Of a DNA stretch of 12,416 nt, positions 1 through 6,383 are shown piece by piece; positions within the stretch are counted from its first letter, which is position 1, and every line of letters starts with the position of its first letter. The stretch is from SOIV01 sp964435925 (GTDB lineage: Bacteria; Acidobacteriota; Aminicenantia; Aminicenantales; Aminicenantaceae). The translations under genes and the position numbers were made by a program. The notes beneath the pieces are model-generated. The model was not told the DNA's origin. It ran no database searches and saw only the letters and a program-made list of their open reading frames with translations. The stretch covers positions 1-12,416 of the forward strand of contig CAYTBG010000086.1 in NCBI GenBank assembly GCA_964435925.1, given 5' to 3'.

Positions 1-28
1 ACCGTGCCCGCTCAGCCTTGCTCACGGT
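1..28. repeat. Possible hairpin at the left edge
   Basis: ACCGTG (1-6) is the reverse complement of CACGGT (23-28), with a 16-nt spacer, and the right arm is followed by TTTTCTC. It could be the end of a terminator for a plus-strand gene left of the window, but it is cut by the edge and the arms are short. Nothing else is visible up to position 108. Confidence 0.25.
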
Positions 29-108
29 TTTCTCAATCACCCAGCCTGATCAATGTTTGTGGTTTTTCCAACCCATCTCTTTCCCGGAAAAAAAGATGCC
101 TCCTCCCC

Positions 109-669
109 TTAATCAGGCAGGACATGCTTGATAGTATCAGGATTGATAGTAATGTAAAAGTCGCTTCCAAGATAAAGAAGAGGATGAATTTTTCCTGTAT
201 TGAGAACTCCTTCTGGATTGAAGCTTTTCTCATCTTCATGGATTGCTAAGACTTCACCAACGAAAAGATCGTGGTCTCCGTAGGCTCTGACATCTGCCAC
301 TTTACATTCGAACGAGACATAAGCTTCGTCGATAACAGGAGTTTGGATAATTTTTGAAGGGGAAAGTTTGACCTGAAACTCTTTGATCTTGTTCATGTCA
401 TGACCTGATTTTCTTCCCATCTGGGCAGAGAGCTTCACCCTTTCTGAGCTGATAAAGTTCACGGTGAATTCTCTTGCCTCAGATATAACTTGATGGGTAA
501 GTCTCTTTTTGGCGACAAGAACACCGAAGAGAGGTGGGTCAAAGGAGAGGGCGGTATGCCAGGCACAAGCCATATAATTGGTTTGATTCCCTGATTGAGC
601 ACCCACAATGGCCACAGTATATGGATAAAAATACTGAAAATTTTCGATTTGAGTTGTTATTCTTTTCAT
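109..669 (-). CDS. Flavin reductase-like domain protein (FMN-binding split barrel)
   Basis: This 186-residue protein fits the flavin reductase-like family, small cytoplasmic proteins that bind FMN and use or supply reduced flavin. Visible family features are the N-terminal strand ending VAIVGA, then NYMACAWHTALSFDPPLFGV (the conserved N..A..W...S.DPPL block), EFTVNF, and in the C-terminal half GDHDLFVGEVLAIHED followed by PLLYLGSDFY. The length is typical. The ATG at 669 is preferred over an in-frame GTG at 675 because that GTG lies inside the Shine-Dalgarno sequence GGGAGGTGA (672-680), which is placed correctly for the ATG. The gene stands alone and diverges from the ureohydrolase operon. 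The physiological electron acceptor cannot be told from sequence; F420- or haem-linked split-barrel proteins are less likely alternatives. Confidence 0.85.
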   Translation of the reverse strand: MKRITTQIENFQYFYPYTVAIVGAQSGNQTNYMACAWHTALSFDPPLFGVLVAKKRLTHQVISEAREFTVNFISSERVKLSAQMGRKSGHDMNKIKEFQVKLSPSKIIQTPVIDEAYVSFECKVADVRAYGDHDLFVGEVLAIHEDEKSFNPEGVLNTGKIHPLLYLGSDFYITINPDTIKHVLPD

Positions 670-701
670 AGTCACCTCCCAAGATGTAACTATTGATTTA
701 A

Positions 702-723
702 GCTCAAATTTTGAGCCAGGCTC
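702..723. promoter_or_regulatory. Overlapping palindromes in the leader of the flavin reductase gene
   Basis: GCTCAAA (702-708) and TTTGAGC (710-716) form a 15-nt perfect palindrome around one base. The right arm is reused in GAGCC-A-GGCTC (713-723). The pair lies about 33 nt before the flavin reductase ATG, between the candidate promoter and the ribosome binding site. It could be a repressor operator or two mutually exclusive RNA hairpins. Function is inferred from symmetry and position only. Confidence 0.35.
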
Positions 724-785
724 TTAATCTTTTGATTATTCGAGATACTCTTTCGGATTCTCTTGAGCCTTTTTATCTTTCTCGA

Positions 786-813
786 ATTATAATTATTTTT
801 CAAGCAAATGCAA
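786..813 (-). promoter_or_regulatory. Candidate sigma-70 promoter for the flavin reductase gene
   Basis: On the minus strand TTGCAT (808-813) and TATAAT (786-791) are spaced by 16 nt. The -10 box matches consensus perfectly and the -35 box weakly. The predicted leader is about 110 nt and contains the 702-723 palindromes. An 8-nt inverted repeat, ATTCGAGA (738-745) with TCTCGAAT (780-787), touches the -10 region. Confidence 0.35.
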
Positions 814-830
814 CGTCGAAAAGCAAAGTC

Positions 831-843
831 GGGGTTTAACCCC
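831..843. promoter_or_regulatory. Palindrome GGGGTTTAACCCC in the divergent intergenic region
   Basis: GGGGTT (831-836) and AACCCC (838-843) flank a single T. The site sits just upstream of the ureohydrolase promoter and between the two divergent genes, so it could be an operator for either. It could equally be a small REP-like remnant. No T-run follows, so it is not a good terminator. Confidence 0.3.
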
Positions 844-854
844 AATTTCTCCAA

Positions 855-883
855 TTTCAAATTCATGTATTTTTCTGTATAAT
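855..883 (+). promoter_or_regulatory. Candidate promoter of the ureohydrolase-M64 operon
   Basis: A perfect TATAAT lies at 878-883, with a weak -35 (TTTCAA, 855-860) at 17-nt spacing. The predicted leader is close to 58 nt, ending at a TAGGAG ribosome binding site (935-940), 7 nt before the ATG. Confidence 0.45.
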
Positions 884-947
884 ATTTTTTGCCTTCTTCA
901 TTTTTGTGGAGATGAATCTTTAATAAGCCTTACCTAGGAGAATAGGA

Positions 948-1811
948 ATGACTGATTTTGGAGGGGCAGTAAAGCAGAGCGAAGAGTACAATGTTGCCAT
1001 TATCGGAATTCCCTTTGATGAAAAGTCCTGTTATTTAAGGGGAGCTTCGAAAGGACCTCAAGCTATTCGAGCCGCATCCACCGGGAAAGCCATCAATCCC
1101 TGGACAGAACTCGGTGCGAATTTAGAGGAGGAGATAATTTTGAGGGACTTGGGGGATATGGATGTTTCAGGAGATTTTCTCGATGTGTTTTCCCGTGTCG
1201 AAAATATTATCCTTAAGATATTAGAAAAGAAGGCAGTGCCTGTTGTGATGGGCGGAGACCATTCTATCAGTTATCCTGTTGTGAAAGCCTTCGCCAGAAA
1301 GTTTAAGCCCTTGGATATCCTCCATTTCGATGCGCATCCGGATTTATACGAAGAGATGCACGGAGATCGTTATTCCAATGCCTGCCCATTTGCCAGAATA
1401 ATGGAAGAGGGCCTGGCTCAAAACCTCGTTCAAGTAGGAATAAGAGCTGCTAACGGTCAGCAGAGAGCAAAGGCATCAGAACATGGAGTTCGGATGATTG
1501 AAATGAAAGATATTAAAGATTCGCTTTCTTTGGAGTTTTCAAACCCCCTGTATATATCTTTTGATATGGATGCCCTTGACCCTGCTTTTGCCCCCGGGGT
1601 TGCCCACCACGAGGCAGGCGGCCTTTCTACCCGTCAGGCCTTAGACATCCTTCATGCTTTAGATGCTCGAATTGTGGGACTGGATGTAGTAGAGGTTTAT
1701 CCTGATCGAGACGTATCAGGAATCACGGCTGCCGCTGCAGTGAAGATCATTAAAGAAGTGGTGGGCGGGATAGCTATTTTAAATAGACCAAGATCCGAGG
1801 AGGAATCATGA
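948..1811 (+). CDS. Ureohydrolase, agmatinase/arginase family (plant-arginase-like)
   Basis: A cytoplasmic Mn-dependent enzyme of 287 residues that hydrolyses a guanidino group to urea and an amine. All six expected metal ligands are present: H105 in GGDHS, D128, H130 and D132 in DAHPD, and D206 and D208 in SFDMDALDP. A conserved Glu lies in DVVEVYPDRD (E249). The blocks around GDRYSNACPFARIMEEG, LVQVGIR and PAFAPGVAHHEAGGLS recall plant arginases and the bacterial agmatinases related to them, not the classic E. coli SpeB form. Substrate (agmatine, arginine or another guanidino compound) cannot be fixed from sequence, and no arginine decarboxylase is nearby, so no gene symbol is given. Its stop codon overlaps the next start as ATGA, which indicates translational coupling to the M64 peptidase. 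Confidence 0.9.
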   Translation: MTDFGGAVKQSEEYNVAIIGIPFDEKSCYLRGASKGPQAIRAASTGKAINPWTELGANLEEEIILRDLGDMDVSGDFLDVFSRVENIILKILEKKAVPVVMGGDHSISYPVVKAFARKFKPLDILHFDAHPDLYEEMHGDRYSNACPFARIMEEGLAQNLVQVGIRAANGQQRAKASEHGVRMIEMKDIKDSLSLEFSNPLYISFDMDALDPAFAPGVAHHEAGGLSTRQALDILHALDARIVGLDVVEVYPDRDVSGITAAAAVKIIKEVVGGIAILNRPRSEEES

Positions 1812-3280
1812 GACGTGCTGTAGTATATATTATTGTTATTCTCTTTATCCCAGGAGCCCTTTTTGCTCAAACATCTTTAAACTTTGATGATTATTTTGTC
1901 GATAAAACCATGCGCCTTGACTATTTTCACATCGGAGATGCCAAGGAAGAATGGATCACAGTCGATCAGGTTTACGAGCAGGGTACCTGGGCAGGGAGCC
2001 AGCGTAACCTTATCGATAACTTCGACAACGGCCGCTACTACGCTAAAATTTACGATTCTTCATCAGGACAGCTTATTTTCTCCAAAGGATTTGATAGCTA
2101 TTTCGGCGAGTACAAGACAACTAACCAGGCTCTAAAGGGTATAAAAAGAGCTTATCACGAGACAATTCTCATTCCTTACCCTAAGAAAAACATCAGGTTT
2201 ACTCTGGAAGTGAGGAATCGAGAGAATATTCTTCTGCCTCTTTTCAGCCAGGAGATCGACCCTTCTTCAGTAAGCATCATAAAAGAAAACTTAGACAAAA
2301 AAGTCAAAATCTTTGAAATTCGGAAAAACGGGAGTCCCCATGAGAAAGTAGACATAGCTTTCATCGCCGAGGGGTATACCTCTGAGGAAGAAGAAAAGGT
2401 TGAGGCAGATTTAAAGCGGTTCACCGAAGTTTTTTTCAACCACGAACCTTACAGAACTTACAAAGACAGGTTCAATATCTACGGCGTGTTCAAGCCTTCA
2501 GGGGAAAGCGGTTGTGATGAACCCCGACCTGGAATCTTTAAAAACACTGCACTCAATGCAACCTTTAATTCTCTGGGTTCAGAACGTTATCTCCTGACAG
2601 AAGACAACAAGTCCCTCCGCGATATAGCGGCCCATGTTCCCTACGACACCCTCTTTATCATGATCAATCATAAGCGCTACGGAGGCGGGGGAATCTACAA
2701 TCTGTACTGCACCTTTACGGTTGACAATCAGTGGTATGAGTATCTCTTCCTCCATGAGTTTGGCCATTCCTTTGCCGGCCTTGCGGATGAATATTACACA
2801 TCTTCTGTAGCTTATAATGAATTTTATCCAAGAGGAGTGGAGCCTGTAGAACCTAATATCACCGCTTTTCTTGACCCCAAGAGCCTTAAATGGAAAGATT
2901 CGCTGACTCCCCATATCGAAATTCCAACCCCTTGGGAGAAGGAAGATTTTGACAAGATGGACGTGGCTTACCAGAAGATACGCCGTGAAATAAACGAAAA
3001 GATTGCAAGGATGAAAAGGGAAAAGGCTCCTCAAGCTGAAGTAGAGAAGGTTGAACAAGAATCTGAGCGACTCTCCAGAGACCAGGCCAAGAAGGTGGAT
3101 GATTATTTTTCAAAAAGCAGGTTTAGAGATAAGGTTGGCGTTTTTGAGGGTGCCGGCTATTCAGCCAAAGGCCTCTATCGACCTATGCTGGACTGCCTGA
3201 TGTTTACCAAAGGAAAGAAACCCTTCTGCAAGGTCTGTGAGCAAGCTGTTGTTCGTGTCATTAAACACTACAGCGAATAA
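1808..3280 (+). CDS. Secreted M64 family metallopeptidase (IgA-peptidase-like)
   Basis: This 490-residue exported zinc peptidase begins with a Sec signal peptide (MRRAV, hydrophobic residues 5-19, likely cleavage after A20 in ALFA-QTS). Residues about 24-150 look like the M64 N-terminal beta domain and about 170-485 the catalytic domain. The active-site motif HEFGHSFAGLADEYY starts at H316, with H316 and H320 as zinc ligands and E317 as general base. Family hallmarks also include FNIYGVF, GVFEGAGYSAKGLYRP and the C-terminal pattern LDCLMF...FCKVCEQAV. A charged, helical stretch at about 376-435 sits between PIPTP and VGVFEGAGY and appears to be an insertion. The ATG lies in the ATGA overlap with the ureohydrolase and has an AGGAGG site (1798-1803). 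The family includes an IgA-cleaving enzyme of a gut Clostridium, but the substrate here is unknown. Confidence 0.9.
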   Translation: MRRAVVYIIVILFIPGALFAQTSLNFDDYFVDKTMRLDYFHIGDAKEEWITVDQVYEQGTWAGSQRNLIDNFDNGRYYAKIYDSSSGQLIFSKGFDSYFGEYKTTNQALKGIKRAYHETILIPYPKKNIRFTLEVRNRENILLPLFSQEIDPSSVSIIKENLDKKVKIFEIRKNGSPHEKVDIAFIAEGYTSEEEEKVEADLKRFTEVFFNHEPYRTYKDRFNIYGVFKPSGESGCDEPRPGIFKNTALNATFNSLGSERYLLTEDNKSLRDIAAHVPYDTLFIMINHKRYGGGGIYNLYCTFTVDNQWYEYLFLHEFGHSFAGLADEYYTSSVAYNEFYPRGVEPVEPNITAFLDPKSLKWKDSLTPHIEIPTPWEKEDFDKMDVAYQKIRREINEKIARMKREKAPQAEVEKVEQESERLSRDQAKKVDDYFSKSRFRDKVGVFEGAGYSAKGLYRPMLDCLMFTKGKKPFCKVCEQAVVRVIKHYSE

Positions 3281-3285
3281 TTTTT

Positions 3286-3391
3286 AAAACTTCCTGACTT
3301 TATATTTCGGTGACTCAGCGCATGCTGGACTAAAGATTGAGATGAGGCTTTCCCGCTCCTTTTGACGCGTTATGAGAGCATAGGAAGTTTT
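3286..3391. repeat. Inverted repeat bounding the intergenic region after the M64 gene
   Basis: AAAACTTCCT (3286-3295) and AGGAAGTTTT (3382-3391) are perfect 10-nt complements enclosing 86 nt between two convergent genes. It might close a long stem that ends transcription (TTTTTAA follows the right arm) or be chance. No compact terminator is visible for either gene. Confidence 0.25.
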
Positions 3392-3425
3392 TAATTTATT
3401 GCCTTAAATAGAAAAATCTCGGTCA

Positions 3426-3884
3426 TTATATCAGCTTAACTATTTTTTCAAGCCACTTCTTATCTGATTCTGAAAAAGCGCCGATTTTTCTGCTGTCTAC
3501 ATCCAGCACACCCCAAACTTGGTTTTCTTTATCTATAAGAGGAACTACTATTTCCGAATTTGAGCGGCTGTCACAGGCCACATGGCCTGGAAATTTATGG
3601 ACATCAGGCACAATAATTGTTTTTTTCGATGTTACACCTGTCCAGCAAACTCCTTTCTCTTTCTCCAGGATTTGGCAAGCTAAAGGGCCCTGGTAAGGAC
3701 CAATAATCAATTCTCCATCAATGAGAATGTAAAAGCCCGTCCAGAAAAACTGAGCCATCTTATGATGAAGGATAGCAGCGATTGTAGCCATGCGCGCAAC
3801 CTTGTTTTCAGTTTTGAGAACAAGTTCCCGGAGCTGATCGTAGATTCTTTTATATCTTTTTTCTAGATTTTCTTTATCGGCCAC
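3426..3884 (-). CDS. msrC: Free methionine-(R)-sulfoxide reductase (fRMsr), GAF domain
   Basis: A single-GAF-domain cytoplasmic enzyme of 152 residues that reduces free L-methionine-(R)-sulfoxide with thioredoxin. Diagnostic blocks are FFWTGFYIL (46-54), GPYQGPLAC (62-70), GVC (78-80), VPDVHKFPGHVACDSRSNSEIVVP (92-115) and GVLDVDS (125-131). The cysteines C70, C80 and C104 keep the 10- and 24-residue spacings of the E. coli enzyme (C84, C94, C118), so the catalytic and resolving residues are intact. Trp replaces the small residue normally after the second Cys, which is unusual. The GTG at 3884 is taken as the start, with AGAGGG 5 nt upstream and no alternative start before an in-frame stop. 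It is convergent with the M64 gene. Confidence 0.92.
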   Translation of the reverse strand: MADKENLEKRYKRIYDQLRELVLKTENKVARMATIAAILHHKMAQFFWTGFYILIDGELIIGPYQGPLACQILEKEKGVCWTGVTSKKTIIVPDVHKFPGHVACDSRSNSEIVVPLIDKENQVWGVLDVDSRKIGAFSESDKKWLEKIVKLI

Positions 3885-3993
3885 GCTGGCCCTCTGCTGA
3901 AATACCTGAAGTCATTTCTATAAATGCTTTAGCACTGAAAGGCATTGCTGCGGCAACTTTAGCAAATGTAGCACCGCTTAAATAGTGAGTCAT
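3874..3993 (-). CDS. Possible 39-residue ORF overlapping the fRMsr start
   Basis: An ATG at 3993 opens a 39-codon frame ending at a TAA 11 nt inside the fRMsr gene. Its sequence (MTHYLSGATFAKVAAAMP, then a tail ending GQRGR) has protein-like composition and ends where coupling to the GTG of fRMsr would be possible. There is no Shine-Dalgarno sequence before the ATG, and I recognise no family. It may be a leader peptide, the 3' remnant of a lost gene, or chance. Confidence 0.15.
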   Translation of the reverse strand: MTHYLSGATFAKVAAAMPFSAKAFIEMTSGISAEGQRGR

Positions 3994-4290
3994 GGAGCAT
4001 TTCTTTTTTGTCGATGTATCGATTTATATCCTGATCTTGCGCCTGATCCTACATTTTTCCCCCTAGATTTTACTGTAAAAGAGAATAGTTTTAATTTTCC
4101 CTTCTTATGAACCTTACAGTCTTTGTAGGAAAAGTGCGGGCTGATGTCAGCAAAAGGGGGGTTGATGATGGGAACCAAAAAGGTGGGGGTTCTCTCCAGC
4201 CCGCAAAAAAGAACCAATATCATTATACAAGAAAAAATATAAATGTAAAGAAAAAATTGAAAATTTAAAATTTTTTTTTCAAATTTTGTC
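3994..4290. other. Intergenic region without a convincing gene
   Basis: This stretch separates fRMsr from the porin gene. A minus-strand frame (3990-4223) is open, but it lacks a ribosome binding site and has unnatural composition, so I do not call it a gene. It contains the inverted repeat at 4136-4204 and, from about 4230 to 4290, a very AT-rich tract with A and T runs that could act as an UP element for the porin promoter. Confidence 0.5.
4136..4204. repeat. Inverted repeat with nested stem (possible RNA structure or REP-like element)
   Basis: GCGGGCTG (4136-4143) pairs perfectly with CAGCCCGC (4197-4204). Inside, GAACC (4172-4176) pairs with GGTTC (4188-4192). A competing small palindrome, GCTGATGTCAGC, covers 4140-4151. 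The G-rich interior (runs of six and five G) contrasts sharply with the AT-rich surroundings. A MITE-like remnant or a structured RNA are both possible. Confidence 0.35.
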
Positions 4291-4317
4291 TTGACATTGT
4301 AGCCTGTTTTTTATAAA
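4291..4317 (+). promoter_or_regulatory. Promoter of the FadL-like porin gene
   Basis: A perfect -35 TTGACA (4291-4296) and TATAAA (4312-4317) are spaced by 15 nt, slightly short, downstream of an AT-rich tract that could be an UP element. Transcription would start near 4324, giving a leader of about 83 nt that ends in GGAGG (4397-4401). Confidence 0.5.
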
Positions 4318-4406
4318 TACTTGGACAAGGCTACGGAGTTGGAGAGAGTTACTCATATTAAAACAATCTTAGATGGAGTTTTTAATACATCCTTTTGGAG
4401 GTTTAA

Positions 4407-5783
4407 ATGAGAAAATGCATCGCCGCAATAGCAATATTTTCTTTAGTGTTTTTTGGTCTTAGTTCTTTATCTCATGGCGCAGGTTTTCTTATCTATGAGC
4501 ACGGCGCTGCAGCGATGGCCATGGGTGGTGCATTTGTTGCTCTTGCCAACAACCCGACAGCCGTTTTCCACAACCCCGCTGGTATTGCCTTTTTGGAAGG
4601 AACCCAGATTTCTTTTGGCACAACCTTGATCTTTCCCTCAGGCTCTTTGAGCCTGCCAAACTGGCCAGATCCCGCATATCAATCTGTGGACCAAGTGAGT
4701 CAGCTGTTCTATCCCTCGACATTCTACATCTCCCACAAGCTCAGTGATAAAATTGTCGCTGGTTTTGGATTCTTTAATCCCTACGGTATGGGAGTCAAGT
4801 GGCCCGAAGATTATCCTCTGAAGTACATTTCTATTAGGGATGACATGAAGACCTTTTTCTTCAACCCCACCTTGGCTTTCAAGGTCAATGAGAATTTTTC
4901 CCTGGGTTTTGGTGTTACCTATATCTATTCAACCCTGGAATTTGAACTAGTTGAACATGTTGAGCGTGATCTTGATCCTGCAGTCTCCGGTTTACCTATT
5001 TCAGTACCATATACGATGGATGTCCCTCTTGTATTAGACGCTACTGGCAGTGCGTGGGGCTTGAACGCAGGAGCTCTTTACAAGGGAGAGAATTTTTCCA
5101 TAGGATTCAACTGGCGTGGCGGCTTCAAGATTGCATTTGATGGAGATTTAGCATTGAGTGCTCCGCTAGTCGATGTTACGATTCCTCCTCCTTGGGACCT
5201 ATTGCTTCCAGCAGGGACAGACGTAGCATTAGAAACAGCAATAGCAGACCAAGTTCCAAGCGAGGGGGGAGCTCTCATTCCATCATTCAACTTCCCTCAC
5301 ATTCTCGGTGTCGGAGTAGCCTTTAATTTGACCCAAAGCCTGATCATGTCGGCAGATGTGCATTATCTCCTGTGGAGCACTTATGATGAATTCATGGTTG
5401 AAGTTGATGTTCCTGGTTTTGACGATAAACATGTCGAGGAAAACTGGACGGATTCCTTTGTCTTCCGAGGTGGCCTTGAGTACAATCTGAATGAAAGATT
5501 TGCTTTGAGAGCTGGATTCCTTTATGATCAAACTCCTCAGCCTGATGAAACCGCAGACCCAATTCTTCCTGATGCTAACCGGTGGGCTCTTACCGGAGGT
5601 TTTGGCTATAAGGCCGGTAACTTTGTTATCGATGTTGCCTATCAGTATGAGCCGTTCCAAGACAGAACGAGTGAGAATAGAAGTATTCCAGCTTACCAGC
5701 ACCCGTTATTAGGAAACCTTGGGCAGGGTACCTATAAAACAACTGCCCATCTCTTCGGAATAAGCATCGGTTTTGTTTTTTAG
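4407..5783 (+). CDS. Outer-membrane transport protein, OmpP1/FadL/TodX family
   Basis: A 458-residue beta-barrel for uptake of hydrophobic compounds such as long-chain fatty acids or aromatics across the outer membrane. Residues 1-24 are a signal peptide (MRKCIAAIAIFSLVFFGLSS, cleaved before AGFLIYEHG). The mature N-terminus has the family pattern GAAAMAMGGAFVALANNPTAV followed by NPA at 56-58, the NPA-type motif of the FadL hatch region. Repeated amphipathic strands follow (for example FFFNPTLAFKVNENFSLGFGVTY, FVFRGGLEYNLNERFALRAGF). The last residue is Phe in LFGISIGFVF, the usual signal for barrel assembly. GGAGG lies 5 nt before the ATG. The ligand cannot be predicted. The following small gene lies 30 nt downstream and is probably co-transcribed. 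Confidence 0.9.
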   Translation: MRKCIAAIAIFSLVFFGLSSLSHGAGFLIYEHGAAAMAMGGAFVALANNPTAVFHNPAGIAFLEGTQISFGTTLIFPSGSLSLPNWPDPAYQSVDQVSQLFYPSTFYISHKLSDKIVAGFGFFNPYGMGVKWPEDYPLKYISIRDDMKTFFFNPTLAFKVNENFSLGFGVTYIYSTLEFELVEHVERDLDPAVSGLPISVPYTMDVPLVLDATGSAWGLNAGALYKGENFSIGFNWRGGFKIAFDGDLALSAPLVDVTIPPPWDLLLPAGTDVALETAIADQVPSEGGALIPSFNFPHILGVGVAFNLTQSLIMSADVHYLLWSTYDEFMVEVDVPGFDDKHVEENWTDSFVFRGGLEYNLNERFALRAGFLYDQTPQPDETADPILPDANRWALTGGFGYKAGNFVIDVAYQYEPFQDRTSENRSIPAYQHPLLGNLGQGTYKTTAHLFGISIGFVF

Positions 5784-5813
5784 TCAATAAAATTAAATTC
5801 GGAGGTAAAGTAA

Positions 5814-6011
5814 ATGGCTTTTGAATTCACCAACTCAAAAGGGGTAAAGTATTATCTGCATTTTAAAGATGTCAACCTGAAAGGAGGCCGTGTTCAGAGA
5901 ATCTACTTTTTTGCACGCGATGTAAGGGACGGGTCGTTAGATGAGGTTCCTGAGAAATTCAAAGTTATCGAAACTGAAAGAACAGGCATGCCCATCCTGA
6001 AAAAGAAATAA
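5814..6011 (+). CDS. Small conserved-looking hypothetical protein (65 aa)
   Basis: The sequence MAFEFTNSKGVKYYLHFKD, then LKGGRVQRIYFFARDV and VPEKFKVIETERTGMPILKKK, has the look of a small family of bacterial hypothetical proteins with a YYLH...GGR.Q.IYFFAR core and a TG.P.LKKK tail. No signal peptide, transmembrane segment or catalytic motif is seen, and its function is unknown. A strong GGAGG (5801-5805) stands 8 nt before the ATG. With 30 nt to the porin stop and no terminator between, it probably shares the porin transcript. Lys and Arg residues are frequent, so RNA or DNA contact is conceivable, but that is speculation. Confidence 0.75.
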   Translation: MAFEFTNSKGVKYYLHFKDVNLKGGRVQRIYFFARDVRDGSLDEVPEKFKVIETERTGMPILKKK

Positions 6012-6118
6012 TATTTTCTCCTGATTTAATTTAAAGTTCCTAAAGAAGCTGTCGTAGAACATCATAAGAAGAAGGGGGGAGGCCCCAGTCAAGGAAGGAG
6101 TTTCTTTTCACCGCTAAG

Positions 6119-6135
6119 AGCCTGGATTTCAGGCT
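6119..6135. terminator. Weak hairpin downstream of the porin operon
   Basis: AGCCTG (6119-6124) and CAGGCT (6130-6135) form a 6-bp stem with a 5-nt loop, about 110 nt after the small gene. The sequence after it is AT-rich, but a T-run (TTTTTTT) begins only about 20 nt later, so terminator function is uncertain. Confidence 0.3.
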
Positions 6136-6203
6136 ATAATTTAACTATCAATTTTTTTAATCTCTTAATCCCTTGTGTCCCTATTCGTCTATCATGTCGA
6201 AAG

Positions 6204-6228
6204 TGCGGGCTTGATAAATCAATCCCCT
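6204..6228. repeat. REP-like palindrome, copy 1
   Basis: GGGCTTGAT (6207-6215) faces ATCAATCCC (6218-6226) across AA, with one G-T step in the stem. This 25-nt stretch matches the copy at 12355-12379 at 23 of 25 positions, so it is a dispersed element and not a local structure. Confidence 0.7.
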
Positions 6229-6239
6229 ACAACAAAAAA

Positions 6240-6383
6240 GCAACAAAAAAGGGGACAGGCTACTTTTTTTGTATGGACTATCCACGAGCAACAAAGAAGG
6301 GGACACGCTACTTTTTTTGTATGGACTATCCACGAGCAACAAAAAAGGGGACAGGCTACTTTTTCTGTATTGACTATCCACGC
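6240..6383. repeat. Three tandem 48-bp repeats carrying a GGGGACAGGCTAC core
   Basis: Units begin at 6240, 6288 and 6336. Unit 2 differs from unit 1 at two positions and unit 3 at about three. Each contains GCAAC, an A-run, GGGGACAGGCTAC (GGACACGCTAC in unit 2), a T-run and TGACTATCCACG or GGACTATCCACG. The core resembles dispersed REP-type elements common in some bacterial genomes, often mobilised by REP-associated tyrosine transposases; no such gene is in the window. Confidence 0.85.

Noticed and set aside
74..98. Imperfect hairpin CATCTCTTT...AAAGATG after the flavin reductase gene, considered as its terminator
   Set aside because: The stem is A/T-dominated with a mismatch, and the T-run is within the stem, not after it.
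2579..3058. 159-codon minus-strand frame opposite the M64 gene
   Set aside because: It is a shadow of the conserved M64 catalytic region; no start signal or family features.
3990..4223. 77-codon minus-strand frame upstream of fRMsr
   Set aside because: No Shine-Dalgarno site, odd composition, and it spans an inverted repeat; no protein-like pattern is seen.
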